Shown here: positions 15,399 to 24,724 of the stretch, one piece after another
How positions within the stretch are numbered: the first letter of the stretch is position 1
How the letters are laid out: each line of letters starts with the position of its first letter
Assembly: GCA_041394725.1 (NCBI GenBank)
Contig: JAWKHR010000010.1
Coordinates: forward strand, 91,150-155,149
Direction of reading: 5' to 3'
DNA from: JAWKHR01 sp041394725
GTDB lineage: Bacteria > Acidobacteriota > Vicinamibacteria > Vicinamibacterales > SCN-69-37
DNA length: 64,000 nucleotides
Translations under genes and position numbers: made by a program
Notes under the pieces: model-generated
What the model saw: the letters and a program-made list of their open reading frames with translations, nothing else
The model's database searches: none
What the model was told of the DNA's origin: nothing

Positions 15399-17612
15399 AT
15401 GACCCGTCTCGACACGCCACGGATCAGGCCGTCGGCCGTCGTCCTGCTGATCGGCATCGTCTCGGTCGCCGCCTGGACGTGTGGCGTGGCCGAGGACGAC
15501 GACTGGCTGGCGTGCGAACGACTCGAGTTTCCCTGCACCGTTGCCGAGGTTCCCCCGGCGGTGCTGCGGGACAGCCTGGCGCTCGGCGAACGGGCCGCCG
15601 ACCAGTTACGGACCGGGTCGCTCGCGTCCGCCGCCGCCTGGCTGCGCGCCCAGGCAGGCGTGGTCGAGGTTCTGCAGTCCAGGACGACCGTGGCGTTTCG
15701 ACTCGAAGGCGGACGCCGCATCTGGCTGCCGGCGGATCTCTACGGGCGCGCCACGGCGGTTGGTCGCGCCGAGCCGGGGCGGCAGCCGTCGACGAACGAC
15801 GCGGCTCCCGCCTGGCGCATGGCGCTCGACGCCGCCCGGCGCTGGCTGCCGGCTCCGGTGACGCTGCACGCACAGGACGGTGAGGGACCCGCGCGTCGGG
15901 GTGGCGTGGTGGGCGTCGATGGCGATGGCGACGGCAAGCTCACACAGCGCGATCCGCGCGAGGCACTGATCCTGGTGCCGTATCCATCTACCTACCTTGG
16001 CGAGGCGGATGAACTGCGAGCGCTGCTCGAGACCACGCCCGGCTACGACTTCGTGGACAGCGTGCGCGTCCTGGCCGGGCCGGACGCCAGCGAAGCCGCC
16101 TTCAAGACGTGGAACGACTACGACCTGGTGCACCTGGCGACGCCGACCATCACGGCGTGCTGGTCCGCGGACGAGGCCTGGCTCCCGCCGACAGCGGCGC
16201 CGGAATCCGCCACCGCTGAGACCTGCACCCTGTTTCTCCTGACCGGCACGGTCGTCAACCCTGCCCTGGTGGGCGACGTGGAGCCGGCGGAGGCCGGCGG
16301 GTCGCCGAACAGCGCGGCGCCGACGTCCTACTACCAGAGCGGCGCCAACGACCGCGGCCTCGAAATCTTCGCGGTCAACGACGCCGCGGGCACGCTCGAA
16401 TGGCGCCTCTTCGCGGGGCAGCGGTTCTTCAGGGATGCCTATCCGTCCGGCGTCCGGCGAGCGGTGGTCTTCCTCAACGTCTCGAACGAACTGGGCCTGA
16501 CGGGCATCGGCACGGTGCTGGCGGGCGCCCCCGCGCGATCGACGGTCGTCATGTGGAAGTCGAAGCGCAGCGTCGAGGAGGCCGGCAACGTCGCCCGGAG
16601 ACTCTACGAAATGGCCGCCGACGGGTGGGCTCCGTCCGACATCATTCAGTCCTTCCTGAAGAGTGTGCCGTGTTCCGGCCCCGACGGACCGCTGTGCTCG
16701 GTGTCAGCCAAGGTGGACGTCGACCTCAGGATTCGCGAAATCGTGTGGCTTCGGCGCGAGACCGAGGTCGATCCGCCGCTCGTCGAGGACGGCCAGAGCC
16801 TGGAGTCCCTGATGGACGAGCCCCTCGCCGTCGAGCCGGCCATCGATGTCGTCGTCGATGTGCACGGCATCGCGCCGGCCGATCAGAGCATCCCGGTCCG
16901 CCTCGACCTGGACGGCCGGACGATTCTGGAACGCCGGCTGACCGAGGCCAAGGCGGTCCCCGGCGACGATCTGACGCTGCGGCTCGCCCTTGACGACGTG
17001 CCGATCGACCCGCGGGTCCAGGACGGCCAGGTGCACGAACTCGAGGCGGTCGTCAGCCTGCCACGTGGCGGCGAGAGCCGCTACTCGGCTCGCCTGAAGA
17101 CGATCGACCGGACCTGCTACTGGGAGGCGGACGTAGTGGGCCCCCTGCTGAACGGCAGCTACAAGGGGGCCGGCGTCCGGTTGTTCCGGAGCAACCGGAT
17201 CAGCGTGCTCCAGCTCGACAGCGGATCGATGACGGGCGACGGACCCGACTCGGACGTCCTTACCGGCGTGACGCTGCCCCTGGGCGTACCACCGGCCACG
17301 GGGACGTTCGCCGCGGGCGAGTCCACCCCCATCGGGCTGTTCACGGCCAACGGCATTCCCGCCAGTTATGGCGAGCAGGGCGTCGTCGATCTCGAGACGC
17401 TCCGCGTGGATTCGAGCGGGCAGACCGCGGAGGTGGCGGGAAGGTTCCAGGGACGGTTCAAGGGCGCGTACGTGAACGGGAAGGGCGTGACCAGCCCGAT
17501 TCTGATTTCCGGGCGCTTCGTGGGACGGATGTCCGGCCCGAACGGCTGCGGATCTGCGACGTTCCGCTGGTTCGACACGATTCCGCGAGGGGGCCGCGGG
17601 GGCGGGCACTGA
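15399..17612 (+). CDS. Exported protein with degenerate CHAT/caspase-like core, unknown function
   Basis: A 737-residue protein not matched to a named family. The N-terminus has a hydrophobic segment (about 12-28) ending in TCG; the Cys could be lipidated but the lipobox is poor. An EF-hand-type loop, DGDGDGKLTQRD, lies near 174-185. Residues about 190-420 follow the layout of a CHAT caspase-like domain: LRALLETTPGYDF, DYDLVHLATP (242-249), a strand RRAVVFLNVSNEL (353-365), then LAGAPARSTVVMWK and a helix with GWAPSDIIQSFL. The catalytic His position reads ATP instead of ATHG and the Cys position VSN instead of SAC, so it would be inactive. The C-terminal third is beta-rich. ATG follows GGAGG by 4 bases. 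Confidence 0.6.
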   Translation: MTRLDTPRIRPSAVVLLIGIVSVAAWTCGVAEDDDWLACERLEFPCTVAEVPPAVLRDSLALGERAADQLRTGSLASAAAWLRAQAGVVEVLQSRTTVAFRLEGGRRIWLPADLYGRATAVGRAEPGRQPSTNDAAPAWRMALDAARRWLPAPVTLHAQDGEGPARRGGVVGVDGDGDGKLTQRDPREALILVPYPSTYLGEADELRALLETTPGYDFVDSVRVLAGPDASEAAFKTWNDYDLVHLATPTITACWSADEAWLPPTAAPESATAETCTLFLLTGTVVNPALVGDVEPAEAGGSPNSAAPTSYYQSGANDRGLEIFAVNDAAGTLEWRLFAGQRFFRDAYPSGVRRAVVFLNVSNELGLTGIGTVLAGAPARSTVVMWKSKRSVEEAGNVARRLYEMAADGWAPSDIIQSFLKSVPCSGPDGPLCSVSAKVDVDLRIREIVWLRRETEVDPPLVEDGQSLESLMDEPLAVEPAIDVVVDVHGIAPADQSIPVRLDLDGRTILERRLTEAKAVPGDDLTLRLALDDVPIDPRVQDGQVHELEAVVSLPRGGESRYSARLKTIDRTCYWEADVVGPLLNGSYKGAGVRLFRSNRISVLQLDSGSMTGDGPDSDVLTGVTLPLGVPPATGTFAAGESTPIGLFTANGIPASYGEQGVVDLETLRVDSSGQTAEVAGRFQGRFKGAYVNGKGVTSPILISGRFVGRMSGPNGCGSATFRWFDTIPRGGRGGGH

Positions 17613-17646
17613 GGACGCTCCGGCGCCGTCCTCGTCCGGCGCGTCG

Positions 17647-18921
17647 TCAGCGTCCCAGCGCGACCGCCAGCGCAATCAGGTGCTTGATGCCGGGCACGAT
17701 GCTGCTGGCGTCCGCGTTCTCCTCGAGCCGGTGCGCGAACCGCTCGGTGACCGCGCCGATCGCGACCGCGTGAATCCCGAGCGCGACGGCGGTGTTCGCG
17801 TCGGTCGAGCCGACGTCCATCGGGACGATGGCCGGCGTGCCGGGCTTGCGGAAGTGATTCGCGGTGGCGACCGCGGTCTGCACCAGCGCGCTCTGGAGCC
17901 GTTCCTCCTTCGGGCGCGCCTTCGCGTACTCGAAGAAGACGTTCTTCTCCATGCGGAACCCGACCTTCTCGCGGTCGGCGACGCGCCGGGCCGCCAGCTC
18001 GACGGCCGCCTCGAGGCGCGACTGCGTCGGCGTGTCGAGCGAGCGCAGATCGACCGTGAACCAGGCCTCGCGCGGGACGGCGTTGAAGACCGTGCCGCCG
18101 CCCAGCATGCCGACGTTGATCACCGGCAGCTTGAACGTGCCGAGGCCGGCGGCGACCGGCGGCAGCGGGATCTCCTGGACCGCGGCGATGCCCTGCGACA
18201 CCGCCCGCGCCGGGCTCGGCTCGCCGCGGCTCTCCATCGTGTGCGCGCCCGGTGACGTGTAGAAGAACTTGTAGTTCGTGATCCGCAGCGCGCCGTACCA
18301 GACCGCGTCCGAGCCGACGTCCACGGCGATGAACATGTCCGGCGTGTAGCCGCTCTGCGCGAGCCAGTGCGCCGCGCCGACGAGCCCGAGTTCCTCCTGC
18401 ACCGACGCGAGGAAGATCAGATCCCCTTTGGTCGTGACGCCGCCTCGATCGAGCGCGCGGAACAGCTCGAGCGTCGCCATCAGGTTGCTGGTGTCGTCGC
18501 CGACGCCCGGGGCGCGCAGCACGTCGCCCTCCCGCTTGACGGTCACGTCCGTGCCCTCGGGAAACACCGTGTCCATGTGCGCGGCAAACACGATCGTCGG
18601 CCCGCCGCCCGTGCCCTTGCGCACGCCGCTCACGTTGCCGAGGTCGTCCACCCGGATGTCGGCGAGCCTCAGCTTCTCCATCTCGGCCCGGATGTACGCG
18701 CCGCGCGCCTGTTCCTGCTTCGAGGGCGCCGGGATCTCGACCAGTTTGATCCACTCGTCCACGATGGCCGCGGCTCGGGCGTCGACGGAGTCGAGCGCGG
18801 CCTTGACGTCGGGACGCGTGAGGAGCGAGGGCTGGAAGAGGTTCTGCGCGCCCACCGGGGCGGCGCCGCCGGTGAGCAGAAGGACCAGCAGGGAGAGGGT
18901 CAGGAGCCGGGCGAGTCGCAT
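17647..18921 (-). CDS. Exported M20-family metallopeptidase
   Basis: A 424-residue M20 peptidase (the family of ArgE, DapE, CPG2 and PepT). A signal peptide (about 1-26, ending VGAQ) sends it out of the cytoplasm. Dizinc ligands are visible: His115 in AAHMDTVF, bridging Asp142 in GVGDDTSN, catalytic pair Glu176-Glu177 in QEELGL and Asp201 in AVDVG. A lid/dimerisation domain follows (about 215-330, with SPGAHTMESRG), and the last ligand is probably the His of RFAHR near the C-terminus. It likely releases amino acids from peptides or N-acyl compounds. It lies 85 bases downstream of an exported amidohydrolase on the same strand, and the two may be co-transcribed. Confidence 0.9.
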   Translation of the reverse strand: MRLARLLTLSLLVLLLTGGAAPVGAQNLFQPSLLTRPDVKAALDSVDARAAAIVDEWIKLVEIPAPSKQEQARGAYIRAEMEKLRLADIRVDDLGNVSGVRKGTGGGPTIVFAAHMDTVFPEGTDVTVKREGDVLRAPGVGDDTSNLMATLELFRALDRGGVTTKGDLIFLASVQEELGLVGAAHWLAQSGYTPDMFIAVDVGSDAVWYGALRITNYKFFYTSPGAHTMESRGEPSPARAVSQGIAAVQEIPLPPVAAGLGTFKLPVINVGMLGGGTVFNAVPREAWFTVDLRSLDTPTQSRLEAAVELAARRVADREKVGFRMEKNVFFEYAKARPKEERLQSALVQTAVATANHFRKPGTPAIVPMDVGSTDANTAVALGIHAVAIGAVTERFAHRLEENADASSIVPGIKHLIALAVALGR

Positions 18922-19006
18922 CGGCAGAGCATAGTCCGTCCGGCCCGGGACGCGCACCGGGGCGGACATCGACGTCCGGGGACCCGCGTCGCCGTGTGCA
19001 CCGCGC

Positions 19007-19918
19007 TCACGACGACTGGCAGGTCTCCGGGGGCAGGCGCAGGAACCGGGCGGCATTGCCGCAGAGGATGTCGGCCTTCTGGTCGGCGTCGAGGACCGGC
19101 GCGTCCAGAATCGCCTGGATCCCGGCTTCGATCTGGTCGGGAAAGTCCGAGCCGAACATCACCCGCTTGCCGAAGCCATTCTCCACGAGGCCCTGCAGGT
19201 AGCGGTAGTAGGCGGCCCGCGGCACGATGCGGTCGGAGTGCAGGCCGCCGGTGTCCACGTAGACGTTCGGATGCGCGTAGAGCAGCGCCAGCATCGACTC
19301 GAGGCGGGGCCAGCCGGCGTGCATCACCGACAGCCGCAGGCGCTTGTGGCGCAGCAGGACCTCTTCGAGCAGCATCGGATCACCCGCGGCCATGCGGAAG
19401 TTCGGGTGCCTGGCGGGGACCGGGCTCGAGTCGTACGCGGCACCGGGCGGTCCCGGTCCCATGTGGATCGCGGCCGGGATGTCGAGCTCTTCGGCCAGGG
19501 CCCAGTACGGCTCCATCCGCGGGTCGGCCGGCGAGATGCCGAGGAACTCGGGCAGGATCTCGGCCAGCGCCTTCACCCGGCCCTCCGTGATCTCGCGGCG
19601 CAGCCAGTCGATGTCCGGGAACTCCTGGCCGCCGTAGCACGGCGTCCGGCCATTGATCACGTCCAGACCACCCGGGCACGGGAACGTGATCCCCGGCAGG
19701 TAGTGCGAGCGCATCGCGTCCAGTTTCGCCCACCGCTCCAGCCCCGACGCGCCCCCGGCCACCAGGGCGAGGCGGATGTTCAGCCGGTCCATGATCTCTA
19801 CGCCGCGCTCCGCGGCCATGTGGGTGTGGATGTCGATGACGGGGGGCCGGGACTGCGGGGCGGCGGCCAGGCCGCCGAGCAGTCCCATCGCGAGCAGCGT
19901 GATGCCTGTCGATTTCAT
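19007..19918 (-). CDS. Exported amidohydrolase-family protein
   Basis: A 303-residue metal-dependent hydrolase of the amidohydrolase_2 type (TIM barrel related to ACMS decarboxylase and isouronate-type enzymes). A signal peptide covers about 1-20 (ending LAAAPQ). Metal-site motifs are HTH (His31 and His33), AIHMGPG in mid-barrel, SVMHAGWP and the final FGSDFP Asp. A loop with two cysteines (FPCPGG and TPCYGG) may be specific to this subfamily. The start was set at MKSTG; an ATG six bases earlier is equally possible and neither has a clear ribosome-binding site. Substrate unknown. The downstream exported M20 peptidase suggests a small periplasmic catabolic unit. Confidence 0.85.
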   Translation of the reverse strand: MKSTGITLLAMGLLGGLAAAPQSRPPVIDIHTHMAAERGVEIMDRLNIRLALVAGGASGLERWAKLDAMRSHYLPGITFPCPGGLDVINGRTPCYGGQEFPDIDWLRREITEGRVKALAEILPEFLGISPADPRMEPYWALAEELDIPAAIHMGPGPPGAAYDSSPVPARHPNFRMAAGDPMLLEEVLLRHKRLRLSVMHAGWPRLESMLALLYAHPNVYVDTGGLHSDRIVPRAAYYRYLQGLVENGFGKRVMFGSDFPDQIEAGIQAILDAPVLDADQKADILCGNAARFLRLPPETCQSS

Positions 19919-20041
19919 GCACATACGAAACGCCCGCGGCCGCCCTGGACGCCAGTAGGAACGCGTTACATCCGGCCCTGTTACGGCTACGTACGGCGCG
20001 GATTCCGTCCCGGGGAGGGGCCCAGACGCCGGCTCCCTCCT

Positions 20042-20047
20042 TATAAT
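20042..20047 (+). promoter_or_regulatory. TATAAT promoter directly before a GTG start (leaderless or nearly so)
   Basis: A perfect -10 hexamer ends 10 bases before the GTG of the propeller sensor gene. Initiation about 7 bases downstream would leave a leader of only three or four bases, and no ribosome-binding site is present. No good -35 is visible. Confidence 0.5.
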
Positions 20048-20057
20048 CGCGGGCGCC

Positions 20058-22226
20058 GTGCAGCCTGACGTCACGCCAGACGCCATCCGCGCCGAGCTCG
20101 ATCGCGTCCTCGCGAGCGAGTCCTTTCGGGGCGCTGAACGCGCCCGTTCGCTCCTCCGCTTCATCGTCTCCGAATCGATGGAGGGGCGCGCGGACCGGCT
20201 GAAGGACTACGTCCTCGGCGCGGAAGCGCTCGGTCGAGGCGAAGGCTTCGATCCGAGGACGGACCCGGTGGCACGGGTCGAGGCGTCCCGGCTGCGATCG
20301 CGGCTCGACCTCTACTACGCCAGGGAAGGCGCGGACGATCCGGTGCGCATCCTGCTGCCCAAGGGGGGCTACGCGCCGTCGTTCGAACGCCGCGAGACCG
20401 GGACGTCGCCCGCCGATCCCGCCGTCGAGCCCGCGACGCCGGATGCGCCTTCCAACCTGGGGCGACGCGGGCCGCCGGTCGCCGCGCTCGCGGTGGTGGC
20501 GATCGTCGCGGCGGTCCTGGCGACGATCGCCGGCTGGCAGCTCGGCCGTCGCGCCCGCCCGGCGGCGGGCGAGACGCGGACGGATCTGGTGCTGCCGCCG
20601 ACGACCGACTCGATCTCGATGGCGCTCTCGCCCGACGGCCGGTCGCTGGCGTTCGTCGCGACCCAGGACGGGCGCGCGCGTCTCTGGATCCGCTCGCTCG
20701 AGACCGCGGACGCGCACGCGCTCGAGGGCACCGACGACGCCGTCCTGCCGTTCTGGGCGCCGGACGGCCGGGCGATCGGGTTCTTCGCGGACTCGCGGCT
20801 CAGGCGCCTCGACCTCGCCACCGGCCTCGTGCGCACGATGGCGACGGCGATCGTGCCGGCGGGCGCGGCGTGGAACCGCGACGACGTGATCCTCCATCCG
20901 ATCGTGCCGGACAGCCCGCTGTTCCGCACCTCGGCCGACGGCGGTCGTCCTGAGCCGGCGACGACGCTCGTGCCCGGACAGGTCGGGCATCGCGGCCCCG
21001 CGTTCCTGCCGGACGGACGCCACTTCCTGTTCCACGCGACCGGCGCGTCGGCGGTGAGCGGGCTTCACGTCGGCATGCTCGGCACGACGGCGACGCAGCG
21101 CCTCGTCGAGGCGGACGCCCCGGCGGTGATCGCGCCGCCGAATCACATCCTGTACGTGCACCACGGCGTGCTGTTCCTGCATCGCCTGGACGTCAGCGGC
21201 GACCGCGTCACGCTGGCGGGGACGCCGGTCCGGCTGGCCGAGGGCGTGCAGGTCGATCCGCTCTTCGGCGTCGCCGCCGTGACGGCGTCGGCGGACACGA
21301 TCATGTATCGCACCGGCGCGCCGGCCGGGACGCATCAGTACGTGTGGGTGGACCGCGCGGGCGTCGAGCTCTCGCGGATCGGGACGCCGGAGCCCGGCCG
21401 CGGATCGCACGTGGCGCTCTCGCCGGACGGGACGCGCCTGGCCGTGCAGCGTAGCGACGCGGGCAACACGGACATCTACGTGATGGACGCGCGCCGCGGC
21501 ACGTCCACGCGTTTCACGACCGACCCGCTGCCCGAGGTCGGCCCCCACTGGTCACCGGGGGGCGACCGGCTCGGGTACTCGGCGCTCGCCGGCGGGGCGT
21601 TCCAGCTCTTCGAGAAGCCGCTCGGCGGGGACGCCGCCACGCTCCGGTTCGCCAGTCCGCAGATGAAGCAGATCACGGACTGGTCGCGCGACGATCGATA
21701 CCTGCTCTTCCGTACCGTGGACTACGCCCCGGCCGTGAACATCGATCTCTGGGCGCTGCCGCTGCACGGGGACGGCGCGGCCTTCCCGGTCGTCCGCACG
21801 GAGTTCGACGAGCGCGACGCGCAGTTTTCGCCCGACGGCCGGTTCGTCGCGTATCAGTCCGACCGTGCCGGCGGCCGCTTCGAGATCTACGTGCAGCCCT
21901 TCCCCGGCCCGGGCGAGCCCGAGCGGATCTCGACGAACGGCGGCGTCCAGGTGCGCTGGCGATCCGACGGCCTCGGGCTGTACTACCTGAACCCGGCGAG
22001 CCGCCTCGTCGCGGTGCCGATTGCGCGTTCGGCCGATGGCCGGACGCTCCGGGCGGGACGTGAGGTGGAGCTGTTCACCGCGCGGGTCGGGCCGCTGCAG
22101 GCGATCTCCCAGCAGAGCTATCAGCCGTCCAGGGACGACACTCGGTTCCTGATGGACGTGGTCCTCGAGGCGGCGCCGCCGCCCGTGCGGGTGATTCAGC
22201 ACTGGACGCGCCGGGACGACCGGTAG
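20058..22226 (+). CDS. Membrane sensor: winged-helix-like N-domain, TM helix, TolB-type propeller
   Basis: A 722-residue protein. Residues about 1-110 form the small N-terminal domain found in many acidobacterial sensors (FDPRTDPVARVEASRLRSRL, then RILLPKGGYAPSF), with the look of a DNA-binding or effector domain. A transmembrane helix follows (about 140-162). Residues about 180-715 are PD40/WD40-like propeller blades, each with the ALSPDGxxLAF or FSPDGRFVAY pattern. The topology implies a cytoplasmic N-domain and an external propeller, so a one-component signal transducer is the natural inference. The ligand is unknown. The same propeller type is attached to the Ser/Thr kinase at 57285-60017. 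Confidence 0.8.
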   Translation: MQPDVTPDAIRAELDRVLASESFRGAERARSLLRFIVSESMEGRADRLKDYVLGAEALGRGEGFDPRTDPVARVEASRLRSRLDLYYAREGADDPVRILLPKGGYAPSFERRETGTSPADPAVEPATPDAPSNLGRRGPPVAALAVVAIVAAVLATIAGWQLGRRARPAAGETRTDLVLPPTTDSISMALSPDGRSLAFVATQDGRARLWIRSLETADAHALEGTDDAVLPFWAPDGRAIGFFADSRLRRLDLATGLVRTMATAIVPAGAAWNRDDVILHPIVPDSPLFRTSADGGRPEPATTLVPGQVGHRGPAFLPDGRHFLFHATGASAVSGLHVGMLGTTATQRLVEADAPAVIAPPNHILYVHHGVLFLHRLDVSGDRVTLAGTPVRLAEGVQVDPLFGVAAVTASADTIMYRTGAPAGTHQYVWVDRAGVELSRIGTPEPGRGSHVALSPDGTRLAVQRSDAGNTDIYVMDARRGTSTRFTTDPLPEVGPHWSPGGDRLGYSALAGGAFQLFEKPLGGDAATLRFASPQMKQITDWSRDDRYLLFRTVDYAPAVNIDLWALPLHGDGAAFPVVRTEFDERDAQFSPDGRFVAYQSDRAGGRFEIYVQPFPGPGEPERISTNGGVQVRWRSDGLGLYYLNPASRLVAVPIARSADGRTLRAGREVELFTARVGPLQAISQQSYQPSRDDTRFLMDVVLEAAPPPVRVIQHWTRRDDR

Positions 22227-22285
22227 CCGCCCCGCGCCGCCCGCCTCAGGGTGTAACATCGCCCCAATCCCTGGAGGCTGACCCC

Positions 22286-24706
22286 ATGCGCCATCGAATT
22301 CCCCGCTATGCGCTGCTGGTCGCGGTATCCGCGGCGGCCCTGACCCTCGGCTTCGCCGCCCCGGGCGCCCAGACACCCGCGACCGGCGACCACGCCGCGC
22401 ACCTCGCGGCCTGGGACGCGCACGAGGCGATGGCGCAGGCCTCGCCGTATCGGTCCATGAGCTGGTCGTACCTCGGGCCGACCAACATCAGCGGCCGCGT
22501 GGCCGACGTCGCGGTCGCCGACCGCGGATCGTCGCGCCGGCTCTACGCCGGAAGCTGCTGCGGCGGGCTGTGGGTGTCGGATGACCTCGGGCAGACGTGG
22601 CAGCCGGTCTTCGACAGGGAAGCCTCGACGGCGATCGGCGCCCTGGCGGTCGCGCCCTCCAACCCGGACGTCGTCTACGTCGGCACGGGCGAGTCCAACA
22701 TCTTCCGCAGCTCCTACACCGGCGTCGGCGTGTACAAGTCCACCGACAACGCCCGGACGTTCCAGCACATGGGGCTCACCGACACGGGCACGATCGGCCG
22801 CATCGTCGTCCACCCGACCAACCCGGACATCGTCTACGTCGCGTCGGCGGGGCAGGAGTGGGTCGAGAACGAGATGCGCGGCGTCTTCAAGTCCACCGAC
22901 GGCGGCCGGACGTGGACGCACTCGCTCCGGATCAGCCCGAAGACCGGCGTGAACGACATCGCGATGGATCCGTCCGACCCGAACATTCTTTATGCGGGCG
23001 CGTGGCAGCGGCAGCGGCGCAAGTGGAACGACCCGCGCGTGGAGCCGGGCTTCAGCGAGGGCGGCATCTTCAAGTCCACCGACGCGGGCGGTACGTGGAC
23101 GCGGCTGACGAGCGGGTTGCCGCCGTCGGGCGTGATGGGCCGCATCGGCCTGGCCGTGGCGCGGTCGAACCCGCGCGTCGTCTACGGCTACGTGGACAAC
23201 TACGCGTGCGATCCGCAGGCGCCGACGGGCGGCCGCGGCCAGAATCCCGGCGGCAGTGCCGCCGACTGCAACATCACGGGCACCCAGATCTACCGGTCCA
23301 ATGACAAGGGCGCGACGTGGACGCTGGTCAGCGGGCAGACCCCGGAGCAGCACGCCTTCGTGAAGATGATGGGCGCCTCGTACGCGTGGGTCTTCGGCAA
23401 CATCCGGGTGGACCCGAACGACGAGAACACGATCTACACGCTCGGGCTCGGCGTCAGCGTCTCGCGCGACGGCGGGAAGACGTTCGAGCGCCTCGGGCAG
23501 CCCTGGCCGGGCGGGCCGCCGGCCGGCAACGGCCCGGACCGATCGGGCGGCGACAACCACGCGATGTGGATCGACCCGAAGGACTCGCACTTCATCGTCC
23601 TCGGCAACGACAGCGGGTTCCGCGTGTCGCGCGACGGCGGCCAGACGTGGACCAAGGCGGATCTGCCGATTGAGACCGTGTTCAGCACCAACTACGACAT
23701 GGGCACGCCGTTCAAGGTGTATGCGTCGATCCAGGATCACGGCAGCTACCGGGCGCCGATCGACATCAGCGGCGGCCGCACGAACCTGAAGGCCATCCCC
23801 TGGGAAGGCGCGCCCGGCGGCGAGTACACCGAGCATGCGATCGACCCCAGGGATCCGAACATCGTCTATTCGGGCAAGCTGACGCGCACCGACTACAGCA
23901 TTCCGGCGCCGGCCCGGGGACGGGGCGGTGCGGGACGCGGCCGCGCGGGAGGCGAGGCCTCGACGGGCCCGCAGCGCGACACGAACATCCAGCCCGAGGT
24001 CGCGGCGGGAGACGATCCGCTGCGGATGCAGGTCCTGGCGCCGATCGAGATCTCGCCGAACGATCCGGACACGATCTACTTCGGCACCCAGTACCTCTAC
24101 CGCTCGCGCGACCGCGGCCAGACGTGGGAGAAGGTCACCGACGACATGAGCTACGGCGACAAGAGCAAGATGGGCGACATCCCGCACCAGCTCATCATCA
24201 CGATCTCCGAGTCGCCGAAGAAGAAGGGCCTCATCTACACCGGCACGGACGATGGCCGCCTGTGGGTGTCGATCGACGAGGGCAAGGAGTTCAAGGAGCT
24301 GACGGCGAACCTGCCGAAGCGGCAGTGGATCGCGAAGGTGCTGGCGTCGAAGTACGACGAAGCCACCGTCTACGTCGCGCAGCAGGGCCGGTACGACGAG
24401 GACTTCGCCGTGCGCCTCTACAAGTCCACCGACTACGGCAACACGTTCACGAGCATCGCGGGCAACATCCCCGGCGGGCCGATCAACATGGTGCGCGAGG
24501 ACCCGGTGAACGCGAACGTGCTCTACGCCGCGAACGACTTCGGCGTCTACGTGACGACGAACGGCGGCCAGCGGTGGGACGTGCTCGGCGGCAACCTGCC
24601 GTCGGTGGCGGTGATGGACTTCATCGTCCACCCGCGCGACCGGATGATGGTGATCGGCACGCACGGCCGCGGGCTGTGGGCGATCGACGTCAGCGGGATC
24701 AAGTAG
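22286..24706 (+). CDS. Exported BNR-repeat (VPS10/sortilin-like) protein
   Basis: An 806-residue secreted beta-propeller protein. The signal peptide covers about 1-29 (ending PGAQT). Many bacterial neuraminidase-type repeats of the form S-x-D-x-G-x-T-W follow, such as STDGGRTWT, SRDGGQTW and STDYGNTF, interleaved with HPTNPDIVYVA-type strands. This is the VPS10/sortilin-like layout seen repeatedly in Acidobacteria and Bacteroidetes. A glycine/arginine-rich insert lies near residues 545-565. A glycan-binding or glycosidase-like role is often suggested for the fold, but no catalytic residues can be assigned. TGGAGG precedes the ATG. The next gene starts 18 bases downstream and is probably co-transcribed. 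Confidence 0.85.
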   Translation: MRHRIPRYALLVAVSAAALTLGFAAPGAQTPATGDHAAHLAAWDAHEAMAQASPYRSMSWSYLGPTNISGRVADVAVADRGSSRRLYAGSCCGGLWVSDDLGQTWQPVFDREASTAIGALAVAPSNPDVVYVGTGESNIFRSSYTGVGVYKSTDNARTFQHMGLTDTGTIGRIVVHPTNPDIVYVASAGQEWVENEMRGVFKSTDGGRTWTHSLRISPKTGVNDIAMDPSDPNILYAGAWQRQRRKWNDPRVEPGFSEGGIFKSTDAGGTWTRLTSGLPPSGVMGRIGLAVARSNPRVVYGYVDNYACDPQAPTGGRGQNPGGSAADCNITGTQIYRSNDKGATWTLVSGQTPEQHAFVKMMGASYAWVFGNIRVDPNDENTIYTLGLGVSVSRDGGKTFERLGQPWPGGPPAGNGPDRSGGDNHAMWIDPKDSHFIVLGNDSGFRVSRDGGQTWTKADLPIETVFSTNYDMGTPFKVYASIQDHGSYRAPIDISGGRTNLKAIPWEGAPGGEYTEHAIDPRDPNIVYSGKLTRTDYSIPAPARGRGGAGRGRAGGEASTGPQRDTNIQPEVAAGDDPLRMQVLAPIEISPNDPDTIYFGTQYLYRSRDRGQTWEKVTDDMSYGDKSKMGDIPHQLIITISESPKKKGLIYTGTDDGRLWVSIDEGKEFKELTANLPKRQWIAKVLASKYDEATVYVAQQGRYDEDFAVRLYKSTDYGNTFTSIAGNIPGGPINMVREDPVNANVLYAANDFGVYVTTNGGQRWDVLGGNLPSVAVMDFIVHPRDRMMVIGTHGRGLWAIDVSGIK

Positions 24707-24724
24707 CCGGGCGAGGGTGACGGC

